Assembly: GCF_032452875.1 (NCBI RefSeq)
Contig: NW_026893639.1
Span: 186,001-250,000 of the forward strand
Origin: Bos javanicus
Lineage: Eukaryota > Chordata > Mammalia > Artiodactyla > Bovidae
Reading direction: 5' to 3'
Length of the DNA: 64,000 nucleotides
Below are positions 40,052-51,981 of the stretch, piece by piece (position 1 is the first letter of the stretch; every line of letters begins with the position of its first letter). The position numbers and the translations under genes were made by a program. The notes under the pieces were generated by a model that was not told where the DNA came from, did not search any database, and was given only the letters and a program-made list of their open reading frames with translations.

Positions 40052-40816
40052 CATGATCAGTGCATGCTCAGTCACGATATCAGTGCCTGCTCAGCCACGT
40101 GATCACTGACGGCACAGTCACGTGATCAGCGCCTCTGAGTCACGTGATCACCGTATGATAAACACGTGATCAGTGAACGACCAGCCACGTGATCACTGCA
40201 TGCGCGGTCAGGTGGTCAGTTCCTGATCAGCCACCTGATCAGTGCGAGCACAGTCCCCTGATCAGCACCTGTCAGTCACTGATCACTGCCTGATAAACAC
40301 ATGATCAGTGACCGAACAGCCACGTCATCAGTGCATGGGCAGTCACGTGATCAGTGCATGATAGCCACGTGATCCGTGCGTGCACAGTCCCATGATCAGC
40401 GCCTGTCTGTCACTGATCATTGCCTGATAAACACGTGATCAGTGCATGATGAGCCATGTGATCAGTGCCCGATCAGCCACGTCATCAGTGCATGCGCAGT
40501 CACGTCATCAGTGCATGAGAACCACGTGATCAGTGCATGCTCAGTCACGTGATCTGGACTTGATCAGCCACGTGATCAGTGCCTGCAGAGTCACGTGATC
40601 AGGGCCTGCTGAGCTGCGTGATTCCTGCCGGCTCATCTGCTTGACAATTGCCAGCTGAGCTGCGTGATTCCTGCCTGGTCACGTGCTTGATTATTGCCAG
40701 TTGAGCAGCATGATTCGTCACTGCTGAGCTCCATGCTTATTGCCTGCTGATTGCGTGGTTCGTGTCTGCTCAGCTCTTTGAGTATTGCCTCCTGAGGTCC
40801 CTGTTCGGTCGCCACC

Positions 40817-41418
40817 TGCTGGGGACCAGCCCCAACTGATCCAGGGTATTCGAAGGAGAGATGGCCTAGGCGACTCTTTATATGCTAATCAGAGATGTCA
40901 AGAATAATAGTATGAGGAGAGCTCAGTAGGAAAATTCGGTGGAGAAAAGAGACTGAGTAGCTTGGTTTACGCGGAAGACCAATCAAACTTCAAGACAAGA
41001 AGTTTGCACCACTTACGTAGGCCGCAGGCGCCCTCTCGAATAGCGAAAGGTGCCTCACCCTAGACACCTTCTCGAGTGGGTCTTAGCAGCCCAGGCATAA
41101 TTAGTAAGCGTGGTGGGTTCCGCGCTCCAGATGGAGACTCAGCTGGAAGTTAAAGGGAAGAATGACAAGGAACTTTATGAATTGGAGCTGTAAGTTAACT
41201 CTTTGACAGAGAGAGCGAGATGGTGGTGGGGGACAGCCCCCAGTGAAATCAGAGGTGAGAGCACAAAGCAATACAGTAGGCAGAATCCGGTTTTTTTGGG
41301 GGGGAGATGCTCGAGAATATCCGGGTGGACTCCTGAGGCTCGATCCCGCATTTGCGTATGCCGAGCCTCCTTCCTCATGACCTTTGTCCAGAGTGGAATG
41401 CCTCCCCGGCTCCCGGCA
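40817..41418 (-). mobile_element. LTR copy 31 (type S)
   Basis: 602 bp, tract T7G7. Counterpart of copy 25 (TGCTGGGG, AGAATCCGG), with a tract three bases longer. Confidence 0.85.
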
Positions 41419-42072
41419 CATGATCAGTGCATGCTCAGTCACGATATCAGTGCCTGCTCAGCCACGTGATCACTGACGGCACAGTCACGTGATCAGCGCC
41501 TCTCAGTCACGTGATCACCGGATGATAAACACTTGATCAGTGAACGACCAGCCACGTGATCACTACATGCGCAGTCAGGTGGTCAGTTCCTGATCAGCCA
41601 CCTGATCAGTGCATGCACAGTCCCCTGATCAGCGCCTGTCAGTCACTGATCACTGCCTGATAAACACGTGATCAGTGCCCGAACAGCCACGTCATCAGTG
41701 CATGCGCAGTCACGTCATCAGTGCATGATAGCCACGTGATCAGTGCATGCTCAGTCACGTGATCTGGACTTGATCAGCCACGTGATCAGTGCCTGCAGAG
41801 TCACGTGATCAGGGCCTGCAGAGCTGCGTGATTCCTGCCGGCTCATCTGCATGACAATTGCCATCTGAGCTGCGTGATTCCTGTCGGCTCATCTGCTTGA
41901 CAATTGCCAGCTGAGCTGCGTGATTCCTGCCTGGTCACGTGCTTGATTATTGCCAGTTGAGCAGCATGATTCGTCACTGCTGAGCTCCATGCTTATTGCC
42001 TGCTGATTGCGTGGTTCGTGTCTGCTCAGCTCTTTGAGTATTGCCTCCTGAGGTCCCTGTTCGGTCGCCACC

Positions 42073-42674
42073 TGCCGGGGACCAGCCCCAACTGATCCAG
42101 GGTATTCGAAGGAGAGATGGCCTAGGCGACTCATTATATGCTAATCAGAGATGTCAAGAATGATAGTATGAGGAGAGCTCAGTAGGAAAATTCGGTGGAG
42201 AAAAGAGACTGAGTAGCTTGGTTTACGCGGAAGACCAATCAAACTTCAAGACAAGAAGATTGCACCACTTACGTAGGCCGCAGGCGCCCTCTCGAATAGC
42301 GAAAGGTGCCTCACCCTAGACACCTTCTCGAGTGGGTCTTAGCAGCCCATGCATAATTAGTAAGCGTGGTGTGTTCCTCTCTCCAGATGGAGACTCATTT
42401 GGAAGTTAAAGGGAAGAATGACAGGGAACTTTATGAATTGGAGCTGTAAGTTAAATCTTTGACAGAGAGAGCGAGATGGTGGTGGGGGACAGCCCCCAGT
42501 GAAATTAGAGGTGAGAGCACAAAGCAATACAGTAGGCAGACTCCGGTTTTTCTGGGGGGGAGATGCTCGAGAATATCCGGGTGGACTCCTGAGGCTCGAT
42601 CCCACATTTGCGTATGCCGAGCCTCCTTCCTCATGACCTTTGTCCAGAGTGGAATGCCTCCCCGGCTCCCGGCA
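42073..42674 (-). mobile_element. LTR copy 32 (type A)
   Basis: 602 bp, tract T5-C-T-G7. CTCATTTGG and CCCACATTT link it to copy 26; ACAGGGAAC and the tract link it to copy 29: a mosaic of the two. Confidence 0.85.
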
Positions 42675-43439
42675 CATGATCAGTGCATGCTCAGTCACGA
42701 TATCAGTGCCTGCTCAGCCACGTGATCACTGACGGCACAGTCACGTGATCAGCGCCTCTCAGTCACGTGATCACCGTATGATAAACACGTGATCAGTGAA
42801 CGGCCAGCCATGTGATCACTGCATGCGCAGTCAGGTGGTCAGTTCCTGATCAGCCACTTGATCAGTGCGTGCACAGTCCCCTGATCAGCGCCTGTCAGTC
42901 ACTGATCACTGCCTGATAAACACGTGATCAGTGCCCGAACAGCCACGTCATCAGTGCATGCGCAGTCACGTGATCAGTGCATGATAGCCACGTGATCAGT
43001 GCGTGCACAGTCCCATGATCAGCGCCTGTCAGTCACTGATCATTGCCTGATAAACACGTGATCAGTGCATGATGAGCCATGTGATCAGTGCCCGATCAGC
43101 CACGTCATCAGTGCATGCGCAGTCACGTCATCAGTGCATGAGAGCCACGTGATCAGTGCATGCTCAGTCACGTGATCTGGACTTGATCAGCCACGTGATC
43201 AGTGCCTGCAGAGTCACGTGATCAGGGCCTGCTGAGCTGCGTGATTCCTGCCGGCTCATCTGCTTGACAATTGCCAGCTGAGCTGCGTGATTCCTGCCTG
43301 GTCACGTGCTTGATTATTGCCAGTTGAGCAGCATGATTCGTCACTGCTGAGCTCCATGCTTATTGCCTGCTGATTGCGTGGTTCGTGTCTGCTCAGCTCT
43401 TTGAGTATTGCCTCCTGAGGTCCCTGTTCGGTCGCCACC

Positions 43440-44041
43440 TGCCGGGGACCAGCCCCAACTGATCCAGGGTATTCGAAGGAGAGATGGCCTAGGCGAATCT
43501 TTATATGCTAATCAGAGATGTCAAGAATAATAGTATGCGGAGAGCTCAGTAGGAAAATTCGGTGGAGAAAAGAGACTGAGTAGCTTGGTTTACGCGGAAG
43601 ACCAATCAAACTTCAAGACAAGAAGTTTGCACCACATACGTAGGCCACAGGCGCCCTCTCGAATAGCGAAAGGTGCCTCACCCTAGACACCTTCTCGAGT
43701 GGGTCTTAGCAGCCCAGGCATATTTAGTAAGCGTGGTGGGTTCCGCGCTCCAGATGGAGACTCAGCTGGAAGTTAAAGGGAAGAATGACAAGGAACTTTA
43801 TGAATTGGAGCTGTAAGTTAACTCTTTGACAGAGAGAGCGAGATGGTGGTGGGGGACAGCCCCCAGTGAAATCAGAGGTGAGAGCACAAAGCAATACAGT
43901 AGGCAGACTCCGGTTTTTTTGGGGGGGAGATGCTCGAGAATATCCGGGTGGACTCCTGAGTCTCGATCCCGCATTTGCATAGGCCGAGCCTCCTTCCTCA
44001 TGACCGTTGTCCAGAGTGGAATGCCTCCCCGGCTCCCGGCA
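43440..44041 (-). mobile_element. LTR copy 33 (type B)
   Basis: 602 bp, tract T7G7. It shares most variants with copy 30, and GGCCACAGG with copy 27. Confidence 0.85.
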
Positions 44042-44852
44042 CATGATCAGTGCATGCTCAGTCACGATATCAGTGCCTGCTCAGCCACGTGATCACTGAC
44101 GGCACAGTCACGTGATCAGCGCCTCTGAGTCACGTGATCACCGTATGATAAACACGTGATCAGTGAACGACCAGCCACGTGATCACTGCATGAGCGGTCA
44201 GGTGGTCAGTTCCTGATCAGCCAACTGATCAGTGCGTGCACAGTCCCCTGATCAGCGCCTGTCAGTCACTGATCACTGCTTGATAAACACGTGATCAGTG
44301 CACGAACAGCCAGGTCATCAGTGCATGCGCAGTCACGTGAACAGTGCATGATAGCCACGTGATCAGTGCGTGCACAGTCCCATGATCAGCGCCTGTCAGT
44401 CACTGATCATTGCCTGATAAACACGTGATCAGTGCATGATGAGGCATGTGATCAGTTCCTGATCAGCCACGTCATCAGTGCATGCGCAGTCACGTCATCA
44501 GTGCATGAGAGCCACGTGATCAGTGCATGCTCAGTCACGTTATCTGGACTTGATCAGCCACGTGATCAGTGCATGCTCAGTCACGTGATCAGGGCCTGCT
44601 GAGCTGCGTGATTCCTGCCGGCTCATCTGCATGACAATTGCCATCTGAGCTGCGTGATTTCTGTCGGCTCATCTGCTTGACAATTGCCAGCTGAGCTGCG
44701 TGATTCCTGCCTGGTCTCGTGCTTGATTATTGCCAGTTGAGCAGCATGATTCGTCACTGCTGAGCTCCATGCTTATTGCCTGCTGATTGCATGGTTCGTG
44801 TCTGCTCAGCTCTTTGAGTATTGCCTCCTGAGGTCCCTGTTCGGTCGCCACC

Positions 44853-45453
44853 TGCCGGGGACCAGCCCCAACTGATCCAGGGTATTCGAAGGAGAGATGG
44901 CCTAGGCGACTCTTTATATGCTAATCAGAGATGTCAAGAATGATAGTATGAGGAGAGCTCAGTAGGAAAATTCGGTGGAGAAAAGAGACTGAGTAGCTTG
45001 GTTTACGCGGAAGACCAATCAAACTACAAGACAAGAAGTTTGCACCACTTACGTAGGCCGCAGGCGCCCTCTCGAATAGCGAAAGGTGCCTCACCCTAGA
45101 CACCTTCTCGAGTGGGTCTTAGCAGCCCAGGCATAATTAGTAAGCGTGGTGTGTTCCTCGCTCCAGATGGAGACTCAGCTGGAAGTTAAAGGGAAGAATG
45201 ACAAGGAACTTTATGAATTGGAGCTGTAAGTTAACTCTTTGACAGAGAGAGCGAGATGGTGGTGGGGGACAGCCCCCAGTGAAATCAGAGGTGAGAGCAC
45301 AAAGCAATACAGTAGGCAGACTCCGGTTTTTTCGGGGGGAGATGCTCGAGAATATCCGGGTGGACTCCTGAGGCTCGATCCCGCATTTGCATATGCCGAG
45401 CCTCCTTCCTCATGACCTTTGTCCAGAGTGGAATGCCTCCCCGGCTCCCGGCA
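44853..45453 (-). mobile_element. LTR copy 34 (type C)
   Basis: 601 bp, tract T6-C-G6, one G shorter than its counterpart copy 28. Confidence 0.85.
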
Positions 45454-46130
45454 CATGATCAGTGCATGCTCAGTCACGATATCAGTGCCTGCTCAGCCAC
45501 GTGATCACTGACGGCACAGTCACGTGATCAGCGCCTCTCAGTCACGTGATCACTGTATGATAAACAGGTTATCAATGAACGGCCAGCCATGTGATCACTG
45601 CATTTGCGGTCAGGTGGTCAGTTCCTGATCAGCCACCTGATCAGTGCGTGCACAGTCCCCTGATCAGCGCCTGTCAGTCACTGATCACTGCCTGATAAAC
45701 ACGTGATCAGTGCATGATGAGCCATGTGATCAGTGCCCGATCAGCCACGTCATCAGTGCATGCGCAGTCACGTCATCAGTGCATGAGAGCCACGTGATCA
45801 GTGCATGCTCAGTCACGTGATCAGGACTTGATCAGCCACGTGATCAGTGCCTGCAGAGTCACGTGATCAGGGCCTGCTGAGCTGCGTGATTCCTGCTGGC
45901 TCATCTGCTTGACAATTGCCAGCTGAGCTGCGTGATTCCTGTCGGCTCATCTGCTTGACAATTGCCAGCTGAGCTGCGTGATTCCTGCCTGGTCACGTGC
46001 TTGATTATTGCCAGTTGAGCAGCATGATTCGTCACTGCTGAGCTCCATGCTTATTGCCTGCTGATTGCGTGGTTCGTGTCTGCTCAGCTCTTTGAGTATT
46101 GCCTCCTGAGGTCCCTGTTCGGTCGCCACC

Positions 46131-46732
46131 TGCCGGGGACCAGCCCCAACTGATCCAGGGTATTCGAAGGAGAGATGGCCTAGGCGACTCTTTATATGCT
46201 AATCAGAGAGGTCAAGAATAATATTATGAGGAGAGCTCAGTAGGAAAATTCGGTGGAGAAAAGAGACTGAGTAGCTTGGTTTACGCGGAAGACCAATCAA
46301 ACTTCAAGACAAGAAGTTTGCACCACTTACGTAGGCCGCAGGCGCCCTCTCGAATAGCGAAAGGTGCCTCACCCTAGACACCTTCTCGAGTGGGTCTTAG
46401 CAGAACAGGCATAATTAGTAAGCGTGGTGGGTTCCGCGCTCCAGATGGAGACTCAGCTGGAAGTTAAAGGGAAGAATGACAAGGAACTTTATGAATTGGA
46501 GCTGTAAGTTAACTCTTTGACAGAGAGAGCGAGATGGTGGTGGGGGACAGCCCCCAGTGAAATCAGAGGTGAGAGCACAAAGCAATACAGTAGGCAGACT
46601 CCGGTTTTTTTGGGGGGGAGATGCTCGAGAATATCCGGGTGGACTCCTGAGGCTCGATCCCGCATTTGCATATGCCGAGCCTCCTTCCTCATGACCTTTG
46701 TCCAGAGTGGAATGCCTCCCCGGCTCCCGGCA
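46131..46732 (-). mobile_element. LTR copy 35, last before the 1.706 block
   Basis: 602 bp, tract T7G7. CAGAACAGG is shared only with copy 39, which also precedes a 1.706 block. The unit is cut off about 15 bp after the LTR. Confidence 0.85.
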
Positions 46733-47110
46733 CATGATCAGTGCATGATCAGTCACGTGACCAGTATATGGTAGCTAGGTCATCATTGCATGATCAGCCA
46801 CATGAGCCGTGCATGATAGCAACGAGATCAGTGCATGATCAGCCACGTGATCAGTGTATGATCAGTCACGTGATCACTGTATGATCAGCCACGTGATCAG
46901 TGCATGATCAATTACGTAATCAGTGCATGATACTCAGGTGACCAGTACATGGTAGCTACGTGAACATTGCATGATCAGCCATGTGAACCGTGCATGATAC
47001 CAACGAGATCAGTGCATGATCAGTCACGTGATCAGTGCATGATCAGTCACGTGAACAGTGCATGATAAGTCACCTGATCAGTGTATGATCAATTACGTGA
47101 TCAGTGCATG

Positions 47111-47744
47111 ATCACTCACGTGACCAGTACACGGTAGCTACGTGATCATTGCATGATCAGCCACGTGAGCAGTGCATGATAGCCGCGTGATCACTGCATG
47201 ATCTGTCACATGATCAGTGTATGTTTATCCACGTGATCAGTGCATGGGCAGTCAGGTGATCAGTGCATGATACAGACGTAATCAGTGCAAGATCAGTCTC
47301 GGGACCAGTGTATGATCAACCACGTGATCAGTGCACGATAGCCAGGTAATGAGTGCATGATAGCCAGATGATCAGTGCATTATCAGTCACGTGATCAGTG
47401 TATGATCAATTACGTGATCAGTGCATGATCACTCACGTGACCAGTACACGGTAGCTACGTGATCATTGCATGATCAGCCACGTGAGCAGTGCATGATAGC
47501 CGCCTGATCACTGCATGATCTGTCACATGATCAGTGTATGTTTATCCACGATAGCAGTGCATGACCAGTCACGTGATTAGTGCATGATCAGCCACGTAAT
47601 CAGTGCAAGATCAGTCTTGGGACCAGTGTATGATCAACCACGTGATCAGTGCACGATAGCCAGGTAATGAGTGCATGATAGCCAGATGATCAGTGCATTA
47701 TCAGTCACGTGATCAGTGTATGATCAGCCAAGTAATCAGTGCAT
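47111..47744. repeat. 317-bp tandem duplication in 1.706
   Basis: ATCACTCACGTGACC starts at 47,111 and again at 47,428. The second copy differs (CACGATAGCAGTGCATGACC, CTTGGG) and resembles the copy at 62,730, so these are two subtypes rather than a fresh duplicate. Confidence 0.7.
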
Positions 47745-48833
47745 GATAGCCAACTGATCAGTGCATGATCAGCCACGTGATCAGTGCATGAGTGCCACGT
47801 GATCAGTTCATGATCAGGCACGTGACAGGTGTGTGGTAAGCCACGTGAACAGTGCATGTTCAGCCACGTGAACAATGCATGATATCCACGTGATCAGTGC
47901 ATGATCAGTTACGAGAACAGTGTATGATCAGCCACGTGAGCAGTGCAGGGTCAGACACGTGAACAGTGTATGATCAAACACGTGATCAGTGCATGATATC
48001 CACGTGATCAGTGCATGATGAGTCTCGTGAACAGTGCATGATCAGTCACATGATCAGTGCATGATGAGCCACGTGATAGTGCATGATCAGTCACGTGACC
48101 AGTATATGGTAGCTATGTGATCATTGCATGATCAGCCATGTGATCTGTGCATGATAGCCACGTGATCACTGCATGATAGCCACGTGATCAGTGCATGATC
48201 AGCCACGTGATCAGTGCATGACGAGGCACGTGATCAGTATGACCAGCCAAGTGATCAGTGCATGATAGCCACGTGATCAGTGCATGATCAGTCACGTGAT
48301 CAGTGCATGATCAGTCACGTGATCAGTGCATGATCTGTCACGTGATCAGTGTATGATCAGCCACGTGATCAGTGCATGATCAGCCACGTGATCAGTGCAT
48401 TATCAGCCACATGATCAGTGCATGATCAATTACGTGATCAGTGCATGATCAGTAACGTGACCAGTACATGGTAGCTACGTGATCATTTCCGGATCAGCCA
48501 CGTGAGCAGTGCATGATAGCCACGTGATCAGTGCATGATCAGCCATGTGATCAGTGCATGATCAGTCACGTGATCAGTGCATGGTCAGTCACATGATCAG
48601 TGCATGATCATTCACGTGATCAGTGCATGTGGAGTCATGTAGTCAATGCATGATAACGCCGTGATCAGTGCACGATCAGTCACGTGATGAGTGTATGATC
48701 AGCCAAGTGATCAGTGCAAGATAGCTACGTGAACAGTGCATGATCAGTCACATGATCAGTGCATGATCAGTCACGTGATAGGTGTTTGATCAGCCATGTG
48801 AACAGTGCATGCTCAGTCACGTGATCAGGGCCT

Positions 48834-49064
48834 GCTGAGATGCGTGATTACTGTCTGCTCATCTGCTCTAAAATTTCCAGCTGAGCTGCACGATTCCTGC
48901 CTGTCATCTCCTTGACAATTGCCACCTGTGCTGCGTAATTCCTGCCTGCTCATCTACTTGATTATTTCCAGCTGAGCATCATGATTTCTCAGAGGTGATT
49001 TCCATGATTATAGCCTGCTGAATGATTCCTGCCTACTCAGCTCTATGTTCATTGCCTCCAGAGG
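48834..49064. repeat. 46-bp module block of 1.706 with the empty insertion site
   Basis: Five modules of about 46 bp ending in TTGCC or TTTCC, then CCAGAGGCACATGATCAG. In 1.711a the same flanks are split by the LTR/PBS insert, so this is the uninterrupted site. Confidence 0.82.
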
Positions 49065-50014
49065 CACATGATCAGTGTGTGACACCAAACATGATCAGCA
49101 CATGATCAGTCACATGATCAATGCATGATAAGCCAGGTGATCCGTGCATGATCAATTATGTGATCAGTGCATGATCAGTCGTGTGACCAGTACATGGTAG
49201 CTGCGTGATCATTGCATGATCAGCCACGTGAGCAGTGCATGATAGCCACGTGATCAGTGCATGTTCAGTCACGTGATCTGTGCATGGTCAGTCACGTGAT
49301 CAGTGCATGATCAATTACCTGATCAGTGCATGATCAGTCACGTGACCAGTGCACGGTAGCTACGTGATCATTGCATGATCAGCCACGTGATCAGTGCATG
49401 ATAGCTACGTGATCAGTTCATGATAGCCACGTGATCAGTGCCTGCTCAGCCACGTGATCACTGACGGCACAGTCACGTGATCAGCGCCTCTCAGTCACGT
49501 GATCACCGTATGATAAACACGTGATCAGTGAACGGCCAGCCATGTGATCACTGCATGCGCAGTCAGGTGGTCAGTTCCTGATCAGCCACTTGATCAGTGC
49601 GTGCACAGTCCCATGATCAGCGCCTGTCAGTCACTGATCATTGCCTGATAAACACGTGATCAGTGCATGATGAGCCATGTGATCAGTGCCCGATCAGCCA
49701 CGTCATCAGTGCATGAGAGCCACGTGATCAGTGCATGCTCAGTCACGTGATCTGGACTTGACCAGCCACGTGATCAGTGCCTGCAGAGTCACGTGATCAG
49801 GGCCTGCTGAGCTGCGTGATTCCTGCCGGCTCATCTGCTTGACAATTGCCAGCTGAGCTGCGTGATTCCTGCCTGGTCACGTGCTTGATTATTGCCAGTT
49901 GAGCAGCATGATTCGTCACTGCTGAGCTCCATGCTTATTGCCTGCTGATTGCGTGGTTCGTGTCTGCTCAGCTCTTTGAGTATTGCCTCCTGAGGTCCCT
50001 GTTCGGTCGCCACC

Positions 50015-50614
50015 TACCGGGGACCAGCCCCAACTGATCCAGGGTATTCGAAGGAGAGATGGCCTAGGCGACTCTTTATATGCTAATCAGAGATGTCAAG
50101 AATAATAGTATGCGGAGAGCTCAGTAGGAAAATTCGGTGGAGAAAAGAGACTGAGTAGCTTGGTTTACGCGGAAGACCAATCAAACTTCAAGACAAGAAG
50201 TTTGCACCACATACGTAGGCCGCAGGCGCCCTCTCGAATAGCGAAAGGTGCCTCACCCTAGACACCTTCTCGAGTGGGTCTTAGCAGCCCAGGCATAATT
50301 AGTAAGCGTGGTGGGTTCCGCGCTCCAGATGGAGACTCAGCTGGAAGTTAAAGGGAAGAATGACAAGGAACTTTATGAATTGGAGCTGTAAGTTAACTCT
50401 TTGACAGAGAGAGCGAGATGGTGGTGGGGGACAGCCCCCAGTGAAATCAGAGGTGAGAGCACAAAGCAATGCAGTAGGCAGACTCCGGTTTTTTGGGGGG
50501 AGATGCTCGAGAATATCCGGGTGGACTCCTGAGGCTCGATCCCGCATTTGCATATGCCGAGCCTCCTTCCTCATGACCTTTGTCCAGAGTGGAATGCCTC
50601 CCCGGCTCCCGGCA
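50015..50614 (-). mobile_element. LTR copy 36
   Basis: 600 bp, tract T6G6. The terminal TG is changed to TA on the plus strand (CCTACCGGGG). TATGCGG and CCACATACG are type B markers. Confidence 0.85.
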
Positions 50615-51379
50615 CATGATCAGTGCATGCTCAGTCACGATATCAGTGCCTGCTCAGCCACGTGATCACTGACGGCACAGTCACGTGATCAGCGCCTCTC
50701 AGTCACGTGATCACCGTATGATAAACACGTGATCAGTGAACGACCAGCCACGTGATCACTGCATGCGCAGTCAGGTGGTCAGTTCCTGATCAGCCACCTG
50801 ATCAGTGCGTGCACAGTCCCCTGATCAGCGCCTGTCAGTCACTGATCACTGCCTGATAAACACGTGATCAGTGCCCGAACAGCCACGTCATCAGTGCATG
50901 CGCAGTCACGTGATCAGTGCATGATAGCCACGTGATCAGTGCGTGCACAGTCCCATGATCAGCGCCTGTCAGTCACTGATCATTGCCTGATAAACACGTG
51001 ATCAGTGCATGATGAGCCATGTGATCAGTGCCCGATCAGCCACGTCATCAGTGCATGAGCAGTCACGTCATCAGTGCATGAGAGCCACGTGATCAGTGCA
51101 TGCTCAGTCACGTGATCTGGACTTGATCAGCCACGTGATCAGTGCCTGCAGAGTCACGTGATCAGGGCCTGCTGAGCTGCGTGATTCCTGCCAGCTCATC
51201 TGCTTGACAATTGCCAGCTGAGCTGTGTGATTCCTGCCTGGTCACGTGCTTAATTATTGCCAGTTGAGCAGCATGATTCGTCACTGCTGAGCTCCATGCT
51301 TATTGCCTGCTGATTGCGTGGTTCGTGTCTGCTCAGCTCTTTGAGTATTGCCTCCAGACGTCCCTGTTCGGTCGCCACC

Positions 51380-51981
51380 TGCCGGGGACCAGCCCCAACT
51401 GATCCAGGGTATTCGAAGGAGAGATGGCCTAGGCGACTCTTTATATGCTAATCAGAGATGTCAAGAATAATAGTATGAGGAGAGCTCAGTAGGAAAATTC
51501 GGTGGAGAAAAGAGACTGAGTAGCTTGGTTTACGCGGAAGACCAATCAAACTTCAAGACAAGAAGTTTGCACCACTTACGTAGGCCGCAGGCGCCCTCTC
51601 GAATAGCGAAAGGTGCCTCACCCTAGACACCTTCTCGAGTGGGTCTTAGCAGCCCACGCATAATTAGTAAGCGTGGTGGGTTCCGCGCTCCAGATGGAGA
51701 CTCAGCTGGAAGTTAAAGGGAAGAATGACAAGGAACTTTATGAATTGGAGCTGTAAGTTAACTCTTTGACAGAGAGAGCGAGATGGTGGTGGGGGACAGC
51801 CCCCAGTGAAATCAGAGGTGAGAGCACAAAGCAATACAGTAGGCAGACTCCGGTTTTTTTTGGGGGGAGATGCTCGAGAATATCCGGGTGGACTCCTGAG
51901 GCTCGATCCCGCATTTGCATATGCCGAGCCTCCTTCCTCATGACCTTTGTCCAGAGTGGAATGCTTCCCCGGCTCCCAGCA
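51380..51981 (-). mobile_element. LTR copy 37
   Basis: 602 bp, tract T8G6. U3 end altered to CCCAGCA. The flanking CCTCCTGAGGT has become CCTCCAGACGT. Confidence 0.83.

Larger units (their letters stand above)
40052..46130. repeat. higher-order repeat, copy 2
   Basis: Same order S, A, B, C with spacings 1,256, 1,367, 1,413, 1,278. Homology to copy 1 breaks at LTR 30 on the left and at the start of LTR 35 on the right, where a different LTR type follows. Confidence 0.8.
1..46747. repeat. 1.711a-type satellite array, 35 LTR-bearing units
   Basis: Head-to-tail units with a modal spacing of 1,364-1,367 bp. Each has 23-bp-derived subrepeats, a 46-bp module block and a minus-strand LTR. Shorter units occur before the module blocks at 9,518 (1,231), 10,863 (1,345), 25,854 (1,342), 27,129 (1,275), 33,844 (1,253), 37,900 (1,279), 41,889 (1,256) and 45,947 (1,278). 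Longer ones end at 36,621 (1,412) and 44,669 (1,413). These changes lie outside the LTR. The family name rests on remembered descriptions of bovine satellites. The 23-bp prototype and the LTR-like insert both fit, which is why I favour Bos. All gaps of more than 300 bases between listed LTRs hold the same subrepeats and modules and no gene. Confidence 0.88.
46131..49379. repeat. duplicated 1.711a/1.706 junction block, copy 1
   Basis: LTR 35 plus 1.706 sequence. It matches 54,114-57,495. The offset is 7,983 at the LTR, 8,411 just inside the 1.706 part and 8,116 at the module block. Shared markers are CAGAACAGG, ATTACGTAATCAG and GATACCAACGAG. Confidence 0.72.
46748..49436. repeat. 1.706-type satellite block, LTR-free
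   Basis: Continuous 23-bp subrepeats, mostly with CACGTG and TGATCA, plus one 46-bp module block at 48,834-49,064. It begins about 15 bp after the end of LTR 35 and stops where the motif GTGCCTGCTCAGCC, diagnostic of 1.711a just downstream of the LTR, reappears. Its closest relative in the window is 54,114-57,495. No ORF of interest, no LTR. Confidence 0.85.
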
